From the NCBI RefSeq assembly GCF_026210795.1, contig NC_089439.1:372001-436000 (forward strand): 64,000 nt of DNA, in the 5' to 3' direction. How positions within the stretch are numbered: position 1 is the stretch's first letter; each line of letters opens with the position of its first letter. The stretch is from Rhizophagus irregularis. Its lineage: Eukaryota; Glomeromycota; Glomeromycetes; Glomerales; Glomeraceae. The notes below the pieces were generated by a model. The model did no database searches. It was not told the origin of the DNA and worked only from the letters and a program-made list of their open reading frames with translations. Both the position numbers and the translations under genes were made by a program. Positions 26,489 through 39,620 of this stretch are shown here, piece after piece.

Positions 26489-26938
26489 ATGAGAGATTTT
26501 TTAAATCGCATAAATATTGATAACATTCTTTCACCTCTTCAAAATAACGACGATATGATACAAATGCTTAAATCTCAATTGAAAAATACTTTAGTATTAA
26601 CTGGAAAAGATTTAATAAGAAGAAACGTAGAACATGAAGTTCACAGGGTGCGATCTAATAATGATATAATTGATATTGATTCGGCAACGAATATAATTTG
26701 GAATTCATATTTAACAAACTCGCAGAGAGAGTGGCTAATGCGTCTCGCGGATAATATAAGTAACAATCGTAACTCTGAGACCATTTATCGAATGTCTCAG
26801 ATTAATATACCACAAATTACAAATAGTTCTTTTGAAGATAATTTTTTTAATGGTTATGGAACAAACTTTTATGAAGAGGAAAGTTTCCAATCTTTAATTT
26901 TACCTAATGGTTGTTTTAGCTCTTCGATATTTCCTTAA
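26489..26938 (+). CDS. Small HMG-box-like protein, paralogue 1
   Basis: Single-exon 149-aa protein with an ATG start. It shares a layout with the proteins at 31623 and 34256: LTGKDLIRRNV..EV (about residues 36-50), a block IDSATNIIWNSYLTNSQRE, then WLMRLADNIS, and a C-terminal DNFFNGYGTNFYEEES motif. The IW...LT..Q+..F..LAD+.N pattern resembles helices 2 and 3 of HMG boxes, a family greatly expanded in arbuscular mycorrhizal fungi, but the N-terminal P.N.F.LF motif is eroded. A DNA-binding role is therefore inference. Confidence 0.65.
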   Translation: MRDFLNRINIDNILSPLQNNDDMIQMLKSQLKNTLVLTGKDLIRRNVEHEVHRVRSNNDIIDIDSATNIIWNSYLTNSQREWLMRLADNISNNRNSETIYRMSQINIPQITNSSFEDNFFNGYGTNFYEEESFQSLILPNGCFSSSIFP

Positions 26939-28796
26939 GTACCAAATTAGTTGACGTCTTCAATAATTCCTTGACGAACAATTTGTATAACGATTGATCA
27001 TAATATCAGATATTCTCTACGAGAAATGAACTAGAGATTTCAAACTGCGCATTCTAATCGACGATGCGCAGACATCACGTCACGAATTGTTGATCCCTAA
27101 TTTTAATTGGTGTTTCATAGTTTTCCATAGTTTCCTTTTATGTATATATATGATTTCATATTAACTTGTATAATCTGGTTTCCTTGTTATACTTATTTGT
27201 CAATTCATGCACAAAATCTTATTATAAAATGCCTTTATATAGGTATTCATTTACCAACAAAAATGTTACTTATCCTGTATGAGCTAGTCTGTAATTCATC
27301 GAAATAATATCACAATAACAAATGCTTATAATATTATATAATTATATAAATAAATAAAAAATGACCCCGTGGGAATTTTTAATTCATATTCAAAATGAAA
27401 AATGGAATTTTTTTTATCTTTTTCGTTATATTTAAAAAAAAACTTTTATAATAAAATCAAACATTTAATAATTTCATAAAAAATTACCATTACATCAGGT
27501 GCTAATTTGTTTATTATTTATTGTTACAATATATAAGACTTATTTAAGGAAGTTCTCTTTTTTTAAATGAAATAATTAATTTTGGTATTAAGAAGTAACC
27601 ACAATGTTTAACGTATTTTAAGAAAATCAATAAATATCATCTTTGTAATATTTTAAATGGGATTACCCAGTTACGTGATAATATTTTAACTTTTTCATTG
27701 ATCCCTTCTATTTTTCTTTCTTCCGACACTAAAAATTTTATTAATTAATTTTCATTGGTAATGGTAAAATGTGTTCTTTATTGCTAAAACTGATATTCTG
27801 ATAAGCTGATATGACTGATAACGATTAAATAATCATGAAAGGTAACAAAAAGATGCGAAAGATAACAAAATATTTTTATAAACATTCATTTCACTAAAAT
27901 ATTAATTATAATAATTGAAAAGAATCAAAAAAATCTTTTGAAAGAGAAAAAAAAATTAAAAATTCAAATTCTCACGTCTCACGTAATTAACAAAGTGATC
28001 CTTTAGTAATTGTCATTTGACCAAAAAAAGCGCCAAAATTTTTTTTTTTGTCTAACAAAAAAAATATGAATATCCTGAATATTTAGAATTCAGAAAATCA
28101 AGAATTTTAATTTTCCGATGCATAAAAAAAGATAATAAAAGATAACATTTTAATTTTTTACTTATATATTTTATTTCTTTGAAAATTTTTTTTTTTTTTT
28201 CATTTTCAAACGATATTAACAATATTAATTCGATATTTAATCAAAGTAACAGGTTAACGTGTCATTTACTTCATTAAATCATTATAAATATCAAAAATAT
28301 CAAAAATATCTTGCTTGTTAGGGATATATTAAGTTTTGTTCGAATGATCTTGAGGTATGAATTGAATTCTTATTTTATTTATCGCATTGAATTATATTGG
28401 ATTCTTATTTTATCTTATCGCATTGAATTATTATCATTTTTGATTTTTGATTTTATTTTATTTATTAATTAGATAAGAGGACAATAATATGAGTGTAGAT
28501 TTGAGACGTGAATGAATTTCATTTTTGCTTTCATTTTTTATTTTCATTTTCATTTTCATTTTATTTTTATGTAACGAAAAAACACGGACTCAAACACGCA
28601 CTGTACCGAAAGAATCACGTATTGTACGATAGTAAAAATACAGCCAATGTAGATACCACAAATAATATAAGAAGTAAATATTGTCTGTACTAAAAGGAAT
28701 CTTAGTACAGTCCCTGATGAAAAATCACGAATACTGCTCTTATACGACTTTCCGTCCTGGGTACGTGGGTATTATGAGTTTTTCTTTTTCGACGTA
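26939..28796. other. AT-rich intergenic DNA
   Basis: No supported gene. CATTTT repeats at 28520-28570 give a Phe/Ser-rich frame without coding character. Confidence 0.45.
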
Positions 28797-28980
28797 AAAT
28801 ATATCAAAGTCGAGTAATATATCAAAGTCGAGTAATATACCAAAGTCGAGTAATATACCAAAGTCGAGTAATATATCGAAGTCGGGTAATATATCAAAGT
28901 CGAGTAATATATCGAAGTCGGGTAATATATCAAAGTCGAGTAATATATCAAAGTCGAGTAATATATCGAAGTCGAAATAT
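28797..28980. repeat. 18-bp minisatellite, about ten units
   Basis: The unit AATATATCAAAGTCGAGT repeats about ten times with CGAGT/CGGGT and ATC/ACC variants. Because the period divides by three, a minus-strand frame reads a hexapeptide LDFDIL repeat, which I regard as incidental. Confidence 0.8.
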
Positions 28981-31622
28981 ATCATATCTACTACATCACA
29001 TGAGTTACGAGATTAACGAAATCCTAGACCTAGACCAATCAATTGTTTTGGGGCCAGAAATCATGTAATCGTGTTTTTAAGCAAAGTTGGACCCGTTTTC
29101 TTACAATATATTAGTATACGTATTTAAAATTATTATATTTTAATTAAGAAAATACACTATATTTGAAAGTCAAAATTAGTATTCTAAACCCTTTTTCAGT
29201 CTTACAAGTAAAGTTGTAGAGCAGGTAAAAATACGCATAGGACGTGTACGAAAAAAAATCTACAAATAAATAAATGGGAACAAATAAAAATTTATACAGT
29301 ATGTTTCTTTTTTTTTCCAAACGAAATGGCAAAGAAAAATAAATTTTCCATAAGTTTCCATAATTTTCTTTTTAAGACACACGTGGATTATTTCTTCGCG
29401 AAAGTAATAGAAATTTCTTATGATATGTATGTATGACAAACGACGTAAATCATGTGATATATTATGCAGGGTACCGCACTAATATTCTGAAAAAAAAAAC
29501 ATAGCGACTTGTTACTGCAAATAAAGCCTTTCCAACTTGGTTGTTTATTTAACATACAGATTTTATGAAAAGTTTGAGAGAGTGCGTGTTTTCATTAAAC
29601 AAACGAAATGAAATAAACATAATAATAAAACTTTTGAAAATTTTGGGAAAATTCGGGAAATTTCAGAAAAATTCAGGAACCCCATTTTAGAGGGGGAAAC
29701 AATCTAACCATGAATAATTTTACTAGATAACGTTTCGTAAAAAAAAATTTTTTTGCAAAATAAATAAATAAATAAATAAATAAACAAGAGAGTTTACGTA
29801 AAGTAATATAAACTTTTTTGGATACTTCCCCGGAATATCGGATAAATTTCCGAAACACGGGATATCCGCCAATGATCCTGTTTTAGGTTTGAACGTAAAT
29901 AATTATAAATGATGAATTTCTTATTCGAGAATGTAAGAATGCAATCATGTGATAAATTATAAAAATTACTCTCAATTGAGAAGATAAAAGGTAACAAGGA
30001 GAACTTTTAAAATCATTTCCTGTGCCTAATAATAATCTCTACTATAAAAAGAAAATATCAACATATTCTCGTGATCATAGTTTTCAAAACTTTATTACAA
30101 ACATATTTTCTTTGTTTAACGATTGATATATGTTCAATCAGCGGGATTCGCGATTAAAAAAGAAACCCCCTGTTATATTTAAGAAATAAACGAAAATTAA
30201 ACGAGTTTTTTAGATTTTTTTTGCAAAATATCGTTCAAAATATTAACTATATTATGTAAGATTTTTCGCGCTAAAATAAAAACTTTTTTTTTAAATTAGA
30301 ATTAACGTTACTTAACGGTAACAATTTTGGATAAATAAAAAAAAAAAAGAATCCAGGTTGTTGATTATCGAGAAAATAAATGTTTCAAAATATAATTTTT
30401 AATTGGTACTTGGTCATTTACAAATATTGATGTAAAAAAAAAATTTTAAGACTTCGTCTGCTGACAAAAACAAATGGAAACCTTTCTTTGGTATATTACA
30501 TGTGAAATTACGATGATATTCGAAATTTTTTTGACCAATCGAAATTAATCGTACTAATTTTTTTTTAGGAACGAAACAATCGAATTACATGTATTTTGTC
30601 ATGGGAGGAAAATATTTATAAACTTTTACTTAGTTTATTCACGGTATTTTCTAAAAATAAAAATAAAAAGAGCAAAAGTCTTTATCACGATGTCATATGC
30701 GAAAAAAACATTAGAAAATTTCTTCGGAGTAAAAATGTTACACCTTTATATCGACACACATAATTTCTTATACTGGTTGAAACCGGTTGTACTAGTATGG
30801 AAACCTTTTACTTTATTAATTAATACCCATAAAAAATTCCTTATCAATAAATAAATAATACCGGGCTTATATATATATGTGTTTATTTATTTATTATTTA
30901 CTAATTTCAATTCCTTTGTAATATAACCAAGCCATAATAAAGAAAGGTCATGTGAGATTTTTTTTTTTTTTTTTTTTTGTTCAAAAACAAATATTTTTGA
31001 AATTTTTAGAAAGAATTTACATATCAGTGGTTCTTGTCCAATATATTTATAAAATTTAAAACAATGACATGGCTTAGCATTGTTTATTTAAAAAGATAAT
31101 CATCACTTGATACAAACATTTATTTATATAAGGGAAACAAGAAATTTGGAAAAGAAATAATAATGTTTGTATTTTTTGTGTGACAAAATATCACGTTCCA
31201 ATACACATCACATTTCAAAATACTCTATTTAGCCTGATTAAAAAAAAAAATTCACGCTTCCCTGGTATGAAACAATTTATACATTATTGAATATGCTTAT
31301 CATATTTTCCGAAATACAGGAAATATGTAATCAAAAAATATTACAAAATACTTCATATACCGCATATACCGGTTTTTTATGTTACAAAAAATTTTTTTTT
31401 ATTATAAAATTACATTGACAACATTGTCAATTGAGAATGGTGTGCCACAAAATTTTTTTTTATACTGTAAATTTTCCGATAGTAACTAGCGGAAAAATCT
31501 TATATATATAGGCAGAAATATACCCTTGGTTTAAAAAAATTTATCATTGAAAAATAATTTTTTTCCCTCCTCTTTTTTTTTAAAAAATCGTTTTTTTTTT
31601 AAAAAAAAAAAATTCCTTTAAA
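28981..31622. other. AT-rich intergenic DNA
   Basis: No gene supported. TATATATATA at 31501-31510 could be the TATA element of the 31623 gene. Confidence 0.45.
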
Positions 31623-32072
31623 ATGCATAAAGTTAAATCTGTTCAATCTCGATCAACCTTAAACAAATTTCTAAAACAATTAAGAAATAGAAGAATGATA
31701 TGTTCGCCCCCTCATGTAAACAATGCGAAGACACTTGCAGATCAAGCAAGAAATGGAACAAGTTTTCAAATGTTGAGCGGAAAAGATTTATTAAAGCAAA
31801 ATGTGATACGCGAAGTTCATCGTTTAAAATTAAAATATAATGCACTTTTAATTGATTTAGCAACAAATGAAATTTGGTCACATTTAACACAATGCAAAAG
31901 ACGACAATTCGAAAATCTTGCAATCATTGCAAATAATATAAATATTATTATTCAAATACCCGAACAAGAAATAACAGATAATCCTTTAGGGAATGATTTC
32001 TTTAATGGAACAAACTTTCATAAAAATAATAATAATCTCGATCCTTTATTTTATCAGAATTCGTTCTTTTAA
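31623..32072 (+). CDS. Small HMG-box-like protein, paralogue 2
   Basis: Single-exon 149-aa protein. It has the family blocks: basic N-terminus (MHKVKSVQSRSTLNKFLKQL), SFQMLSGKDLLKQNVIREVH, IDLATNEIWSHLTQCKRRQF, ENLAIIANNIN, and a C-terminal GNDFFNGTNFHKN. Helix 2/3-like spacing to HMG boxes is kept. It is the most diverged of the three local copies. Same strand as the other two, about 5 kb and 2.6 kb away. Confidence 0.65.
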   Translation: MHKVKSVQSRSTLNKFLKQLRNRRMICSPPHVNNAKTLADQARNGTSFQMLSGKDLLKQNVIREVHRLKLKYNALLIDLATNEIWSHLTQCKRRQFENLAIIANNINIIIQIPEQEITDNPLGNDFFNGTNFHKNNNNLDPLFYQNSFF

Positions 32073-34171
32073 AAAAATAATTTCGTTATTTTTGTTTTTT
32101 CATTTGTAATAGACTGTTTATTATTTTGTTTATACATACGATTTAGATTGTATTTTTAATTTTTTTTTTATTATTTTCTTTAACTTTATTGTAAATTTTA
32201 TTTTACCTTTATTTCTTTTTCTTTCTTTCGAACTTTTTTTTTTTTAAGCCTCTGACGGTCTAACACAATTCACATTTGTGTTATGTGAAGTTCTTTCAAT
32301 GTAAATTTTAAGAAGTTTTATGATAGGATATTACTTTAATTGAATAAAAATAGCTAAATAGGCAATTTAAATTTTGTATTTACATGTATCTCAACAATTA
32401 TCTATAAAGTCATGCGTATAGAAATGGGACGCTCTCTCCGGTTCTGCTTTCAAAAGAATGCATGATGTTGATCAAATTTAAATTTTTTTATTGGTTATCA
32501 GGCAAATTCGAGACTCTTATGCGCGCCAAAGTTCAATTTCTAGAAACAGTTAAATGGCTTCAGGCTAATACAAATTCAGAATCTGCTAAATTTAGAATCG
32601 GGTTCTCCGAACTAAGGAACAAATTGAACTGACCGCAGCTTCATCACTTAATCAAATATATTTAAAATTAAATAGTTAATCGTTTTGAACCACTTGAACC
32701 GGTATGGCTCCAAACCACGGTTTACTGTTGACACCGCAATATTATATATATATTTTGTTATAATAAATGTATTGAACTCGATAAATGATTTCTACTGTAA
32801 TACAATTTTAATTTATTAATAAAGAAATAAATAATTTTTTTTTAAGACTTTAAAATTATTTATTTCGCTCATTTTCAAAAAAAAAAGATTGAAAATTTCA
32901 ATTCACAATATTTTCCGCGGTTCAAATTTCATGAACGATAATATTTTTTTTTTTTCTCCGAATTGTTTCTATTTTCCAATAATAGTATATAATATAGTGT
33001 AAAGTAACGTAATTCTTTTACTATCGAATTTTTTTTTTTACACGTTCTCTCTTTTTTGTCTGTGTCGAAATTATTTGGAGTTTTGGACTACATTTTTATT
33101 GTCAAAATAAAATATTTTGATAATAGCCAATCATATTTCCTTATAAAAATCTTAACAGTTAATGGAAAAAATTTATTCCGAAAATACATAATTTCTAATA
33201 GGAATGGTTTTGGTTTTAAACCATAAAATTTGTTATAGACTTATAGTAACTTTTTAACAATTTCGAGGTCTTAAATTTGATTTCAAAAAACAATTTTGAA
33301 ACGAGTTGATATTAGATATAATTCAAGGAGTTCAACCAATTAAATTAGGTTGTGAATTGTACTGGTACAGTATTACTAGTACGGTACAGTGTGTCGGTAC
33401 AATACTAAGTATCGTACAACGTACACATTATGGAATAAACAATTTTTCACGTGATTGGTAGTTTGTACTTTGCCCAAATTAACCGCATTTGGTAATCTTG
33501 GGCAAAATTATGGATGATTTCATGAAAATCCTGACTCCCCGACTGATTTCGAGCCTGCGCAATGCCCGAGCTCTAGACAAGGATTAGTGAAAAGGCAACG
33601 TTTAAAATTTTTAAGATTTGGTTTAAAGTAACAAATAAGAAACTTTTTTTGGATAAAATATTTAACCATGTCACAATGTCACATGTGATAATATTTATAG
33701 AAATTTCTGGCATTATTTTCATACAATTGATTGTAATTACGCGTACTAAATAAATTTATTCGTAATAAAATACATTACATTACAACGTAATTTTCGGATA
33801 TTTCCTAAAACTATTTAACCAAATTAGTAAATTTTGATACTTACTATGAGATAATGAGTTTTAGCCCACTTACTTTCATTTATAATGCTAAACTTTCCTC
33901 GTAAGAATTCTCGTAAAAATTTATGGGAAACTCCGATAATTATGATTTTTTTTAGGTTTCATACATATATATTCGAAATAGTAATTCATATATATTCGAA
34001 ATAGTAATTTATCAGCCCAAACATGCGATAAAGAATTATATAATATGACAAAGCAAAAATTCCGAAAATCATCACTTTTAGTTTTTTAGTTATAGGTCGG
34101 TCGGCAAAACGCGACCTTAGCAGACAAGTATACAAAAAGTAAGGTATATAGTATTTATAGTAGGATGAAAA
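32073..34171. other. AT-rich intergenic DNA
   Basis: No gene seen. A GTAC-rich block at about 33355-33430 contains several GGTACA/TGTACC inverted words and may be a tiny degraded element. Confidence 0.4.
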
Positions 34172-34180
34172 TATATAAAA
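34172..34180 (+). promoter_or_regulatory. TATA box of the 34256 gene
   Basis: TATATAAAA lies 75 bp before ATG 34256, at a position comparable to that in the paralogue at 26489. Confidence 0.4.
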
Positions 34181-34255
34181 TCGGCGAAGAAATAACAATA
34201 TCGATATCGCAAAAATTCTTTCGTTTTTTTTTTAAAAAAAACAAAATAACGAAGT

Positions 34256-34684
34256 ATGAATAATTTCGTAAATCAAATAAATTTTAATGACCTACGCTCA
34301 TTCCTTAATATAAATGAACAAGCACGAATACTTGCAAATAAAGTTAGGGACGGAACAATTTCGCAAATGTTAACCGGGAAAGAATTTCTTAAGTTTTGCT
34401 TAGAAAATAAATTGCGATCAGATAATCAACGGGATATAATTGATCTTGATTCGACTACGAATGAAATTTGGAACTCACGCTTAACTATTTCACAAAAAAA
34501 AATGTTTACGAGCTTTGCGGATAATGTGAACAAAAATCGAAATTCTGATACCATTGAATCAATCGCTCGAATTAATACGCCACAAAATACAAAATCTGAA
34601 TTTGAAAATTTCTTTTTTAATGGAACAAGCTTTTATGATGACAAAAGTCTCGATTCTTCGATCTTACCTTTAGGTGTCGTTTAA
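34256..34684 (+). CDS. Small HMG-box-like protein, paralogue 3
   Basis: Single-exon 142-aa protein close to the 26489 protein: MNNFVNQINFNDLRS start, ISQMLTGKEFLKFCLENKLR, DLDSTTNEIWNSRLTISQKK, SFADNVNKNRNSDTIESIAR and a C-terminal NFFFNGTSFYDDKSLDSSIL. The HMG-like core and the FFNGT tail motif are both kept, so all three copies appear under constraint. Function is inferred as DNA-binding only. Confidence 0.65.
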   Translation: MNNFVNQINFNDLRSFLNINEQARILANKVRDGTISQMLTGKEFLKFCLENKLRSDNQRDIIDLDSTTNEIWNSRLTISQKKMFTSFADNVNKNRNSDTIESIARINTPQNTKSEFENFFFNGTSFYDDKSLDSSILPLGVV

Positions 34685-37182
34685 TAGGTTTGTTTATAGA
34701 GGGTCTTTTCGATAAAAATTTCACTTTCGCGTTACATATAGATTTTAAATTCATTTATCTCATTATTACCTTCAAATTAATATTTTGAGTTTTAAAATAT
34801 AGAATAAATTCGACAATTTTACAAATTTAAATTTTTATGAATAAGTAAATTACCACCATGAAAGATTATCGTATTCACGTATTTATCCAAAAAATTATGT
34901 ATTATAAAAAAAAAAAAAAAAAAAAAAAGGCTAAAAAAGTGGTGCTGTATTATATAATCATGGCGAATAAACTTTACTTAATTAGAAATCTCTAAAAACC
35001 CTTTTTTAGCATATTGTTTAATTATCTATTTTTTAATTTTTTTAATAATATATAAATTATTTTGCAATTAGCATAAATTACAGTATTATTTGTTTGTTTG
35101 TAAGTGTCATCATCTTGGTCCATTAAATTGCATACTACTGTAATTTTGACTCATTAATCCTTTCAATTATATATCATGCAATTTTTTTAATTTTTTTAAC
35201 AAGAACATTTATCATTCGAATCCCAAAACGAATAAAATACAATACAATTTATTGAATTTATTATAACTTATTGGTACCGATTAAATGGATATCAACAATA
35301 AATCATTTTATTGTACATATTGTTTTTCAAATTTTTTATTAACTTAATATGTTAAATTTAAAAAAAAATTTGGGGTCAATAAATAATTAAGAATCGTAAA
35401 AGCTTTGTGGCGTATTTTACACACGATTACAGTAGTACAGCATACTTTTGTTAAAAAAATATTAGATATAAAGAACAATAGCGACCATCATTAACCTTTA
35501 ATAATTAATTGATATAACATTGAATTACAATTAGTTACACATAATTTTCAAATAATTATCGGCTGTGATTTCATTATTTACACTATTTATGTTACACGTT
35601 TTCGAAGTTTATTTTGTTCGTTCAACATTTACCGACAGTTCAAACTATTACTAATTTAGATAAATGAAAGTCAAAGCCAAACCAACCCCATAAAAACATC
35701 CTTTTTCAATTAAATTGGAACAAACAATTGAATGAGAACATATTTGATTCTTATAATTTTTTTTTTTTTAAAAAAACACAAATAAATTTGGTTAGAAATG
35801 AATTTAAAATGATTATCGGCATATGATAAATCCTGACCGTTCGAATGATTTAATAAGAAAATTTCCAAAAAAAAAAATTATTTATGATTGGCAATCAACA
35901 TTGCCAATTATTTTTTTTCTTTTCGCGACAAAAGCATACCCCGGATGATGATGAATTAACCGTTTAATTTTATATTTTTATAGAATTTATATAAATCCGT
36001 AGTAAAAGTGCATTAAAAGGTTAATCAGTGTTTTTGGTAATTTGTGATTTCATTTGGCATTAAAATTCACTATTTTACGTTTACACTTAAAAATTTACGC
36101 CCTTCCTGATACCTCATTGACAATGAACTAATTTAGTAGATATAAAAGCCAAATCATCACACAAAACTTTCCTTCTTTAATTTATTAGGGGCGAGAAACG
36201 AAATGATCTACAAATGACTAGAAAGAATTAGGTTAGAATTAATTTTAAGAAAGATGAATTCAATTCCATTGTTGTTTTGTTCAACTAATTTAGCCAAATT
36301 AATCACACAAAACCAATTTATTAAGAGCCAATGATGACATTTGAGTTAGAACTTAGAAGTAATTTGGATGGTCACGTATGACATAAGAGGAAAAGTCTCA
36401 GGTTACACGTTTTATAAGATAAATGATTGGTTACACGTGATCAAAATCTCTACATAGATGCAATAGAGGTCATATCCGCGGATTTTTGGAATCACATGAT
36501 GATTAAAACTTTTTTTATTTTAATGTTTTTTACATTTATAACATCTTCATGTGCCAAATTCTTGGTTTTTGGCGCAGTATCGTATCGGCAAAAAAATGTC
36601 GAATTACCTTTACTGTAATGCATTATGTAATAAATTTCGGGTGGAATGTTGCAAAAATTAATAGTAATGGTAAGTGTGAATCGGAAATATTTTTTTTAAC
36701 CCAGTTGCTAATCTCCAGAATTTATACCGTAGATTCGAAATTACTTAATCTTGGAGAAGTTTCATTGTGGAGAATATTACTATTTACATAATCTGTATGT
36801 TTGGAAGAGATATAGATAGTCAAAAATTCTGTAAATATGAGTGGGACAATTTATTTCAGAAATCTAGTATAGAAAAAGAGTGTGGGATGAGAATCTTTTA
36901 GTTAGTAGCGATAGAAACAAAAACAGCTATAGAAATTTATCTGAAATTTGAGAGAGCAAAGAAATAACTTGATGCTGGAACTCGCATTAAATGGCGTACT
37001 CCTCTTTGATAGTATCATACATTTCATTCACTTCTCTAACATTTTTACTGAAAATTAATTCACAGTACACAAAAAAAAATAAATCATGTTTATATGCAAT
37101 TTTTTCATATGTAAAAGTGTTCACTTTATAGTGGGATTATTGTATTATACAGATCGAATTTTTTTTTCTTTGTTCCCTTCAG
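34685..37182. other. AT-rich intergenic DNA
   Basis: No supported gene. There is a poly-A run of about 26 nt at 34902-34928. Overlapping frames around 36427-36791 show no domain. The last 8 bases (CCCTTCAG) are the target duplication of the next element. Confidence 0.45.
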
Positions 37183-39334
37183 TAGAGATTGGAATCGATT
37201 CTGTGATAGTCGAATTAATTGAAAATCGTTTCTGAATCGATTAATCAAAAATCGCATGAAAAAATCGAATCTGACGCCTAAACAATTTTTTCATTCTTAT
37301 GACCTTTTATGATCTTATTCAATTGTTTCCATTGATGTTTGGCCTAAAATAATATAAAAAATTGGAATTGTCAAATTTTCACCGGTGGTGATTTTCACCG
37401 GTGGTGATTTTCACCGGTCATGTGATCATGTGATTACTTATGTTACACAACATAACATATATTTATCATATTTATGGAATTTGTTTTTGCTTTGCTTGCT
37501 TTGCTTTTCTTTTAATATTTTACGTGTTTTTAATACAAAAAATATTACTTTTGTTACACTATTAAACCCATAGGAGTATATTTCAATTTCATAAAGTTAG
37601 ATATAATATTTATGAAAAAAAAAACACATTTAAATATTTGTTTTTCTGTTTACCAACTTCAAAGCGTAATTTCAACACTTTAGTCAAATGAAATCAGCTT
37701 TCTTTATTAAGTGAAAGTTGTTCAGCGAGGTTGAAACTAGTTGTATATCAAATTTCATGAGTGTAAGTTTAATACTTGTAGAGAAAATCACGTTTTTCAT
37801 AACGGTACTAACTTTCGAATTTTTTTTTCCGTTTGTAAACTTCAGAGCGTAATTTCAACACTTTAGTCAAATGAAATCAGCTTTCTTTATTAAGTGAAAG
37901 TTGTTCAGCGAGGTTGAAACTAGTTGTATATCAAATTTCATGAGTGTAAGTTTAATACTTGTGGAGAAAATCACGTTTTTCATAACGGTACTAACTTTCA
38001 AATTTTTTTTTTTCCGTTTGTGAACTTCAGAGCGTAATTTTACCACTTTAGTCAAATGAAATCGTCTTTCTTCATTAATTGAAAGTTATTCAGCGAGGTC
38101 GAAACTAGTTGTATATAAAATTTCATGGATGTAAGTATAATACTTGTGGAAAAAATCACATTTTCATAACGGTACTAACTTTCGAATTTTTTTTTTCCGT
38201 TTGTGAACTTCAGAGCGTAATTTCACCACTTTAGTCAAATGAAATCGTCTTTCTTTATTAAGTGAAAGTTGTTCAGCGTGGTCGAAACTAGTTGTATATA
38301 AAATTTCATGGATGTAAGTGTAATACTTGTGAAGAAAATCGCATTTTTCATAATGATACTAACTTTCGAATTTTTCTTTTTTATTTGTTAATTTCAGAGT
38401 GTACTTTCACCACTTTGGTCAAATGAAATCGTTGTTCAGCAAGATTAAAACTAGTTGTGTATCAAATTTCATGAGTGTAAATGTATTACTTTTGGAAAAA
38501 ATTGCATTTCTCATAATAGTATTAACTTTCAAATTTTTTTTTTCTGTCTATTAAATTTAAAGTGTAATTTCCTTACTTTGGTCAAATAAATTAAGTTTTT
38601 TTATTAAGTAAAACATGTTCAATATTTAAAAAAACTACTTACATTTAATTTTTTTTCTCGGTAAAAATTTGCAAAAAAATTTTTTATAATTCTGGCTAAA
38701 TTATAATTTCTGCCAACATTAATAACGGTGAAAATCACCGCCGGTGAGAATCACCACCGGTGAGATTTAGCAATACCCTAAAAAATTTGTGTTTTAACGA
38801 TTAAATAAAATTTTAATTCTGGCCGGCATTAAAGCTTGGCCGGAATTAACTTCGTGTAACTTAGAATTTTTTGGTTACAAGGTGGTACAAAACTTATACA
38901 AATTAATAGGGAATACACGCGTTTACAAGTAGCTATAGCCAAATTTTGTGTAATGTTACTGCACAAAGGCTTTTGCTTAAACGAAACTATCTCTAATAGT
39001 TAAAAGTGGTCAATTTGACTTAGAAAGTGGTCGATTTGGCCTATTGAATGAAAATTCATGATTATTAGCTACTTCAAGGCCAAATTAACCATTTTCAAGA
39101 GTGACAATCATGATGTAAATATTAAAAGAATAAAAAAAATTCAATTTTACGTAAAAACCATGATCATCCAAATTGTGACATCCCAAATGTCATGATTTTT
39201 ATGTACATAATATCAATTAGAATCGATTAATCGAAACTGAAAATCAAATTTTTAAATCGAATCTTGAGATTCGATTAATCGTGATTAGTCGATTCTATAA
39301 TCGATCTCAAAATTAGAATTGATTCCTATCCCTA
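37183..39334. mobile_element. hAT-like non-autonomous element, 2.15 kb
   Basis: Left end TAGAGATTGGAATCGATTCT and right end (complement) TAGGGATAGGAATCAATTCT match at 17 of 20 positions. The 8-bp duplication is CCCTTCAG at 37175-37182. Its partner TCCTTCAG is split by the LTR element: one base at 39335, and the full copy restored at 60848-60855. No transposase is present. Inside lie a second inverted pair of CACCGGTGGTGATTTTCACC words (37379 and about 38720-38770) and a 184-bp tandem array. Confidence 0.75.
37640..38640. repeat. Six tandem copies of a 184-bp unit
   Basis: The CTTTAGTCAAATGAAATC word recurs at about 37678, 37861, 38046, 38229, 38413 and 38576 (spacing 183-185, last 163). Units contain GTTCAGCGAGGTTGAAACTA and CATAACGGTACTAACTTTC. 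Later copies are more diverged. The array sits inside the hAT-like element between its CACCGGTGG inverted pair. Confidence 0.85.
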
Positions 39335-39335
39335 T

Positions 39336-39620
39336 TGTTGTATCAGTTCTTTACGCTTAAAATTGTTAAGCAATTTATATGGTTAGGTAGCAGAAGGTTT
39401 ATTAGTGTATAATTAAACAATGTATCAAAAATTATCCGATCAGACGTGTTGTATAGCGCTGTACGTTGGCATATACTTCCAAACACGAATAAAGAATTTT
39501 ACACAATGAAAAATTATTCAAAATATAACAAAGACAATTTTTATAACATAAAATAAAACTTTATTTATTCCCTAACATTACAACAAGAAAATTGTCCTAT
39601 ATTTATAATAAATTATACAT
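39336..39620 (-). repeat. 3' LTR, part 1 (left of the Polinton insertion)
   Basis: 285 bp matching 60359-60643 of the intact LTR with two single-base differences (GTTGG/GTCGG and AAAGAA/AAAGGA). It ends in TACAT, the first copy of the Polinton target duplication. Confidence 0.9.
39616..39620. other. Left target-site duplication of the Polinton (TACAT)
   Basis: TACAT precedes the element and recurs at 53972-53976. The intact LTR has a single copy in AAATTATACATATATTAAG, so the empty site is visible in this window. Confidence 0.85.

Noticed and set aside
28740-28985. Frame encoding a hexapeptide LDFDIL repeat
   Set aside because: It is the translation of an 18-bp minisatellite with no non-repeat domain.
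36427-36791. Two overlapping 60-80-codon frames
   Set aside because: No recognisable motif, mutually overlapping frames and no splice-supported extension.
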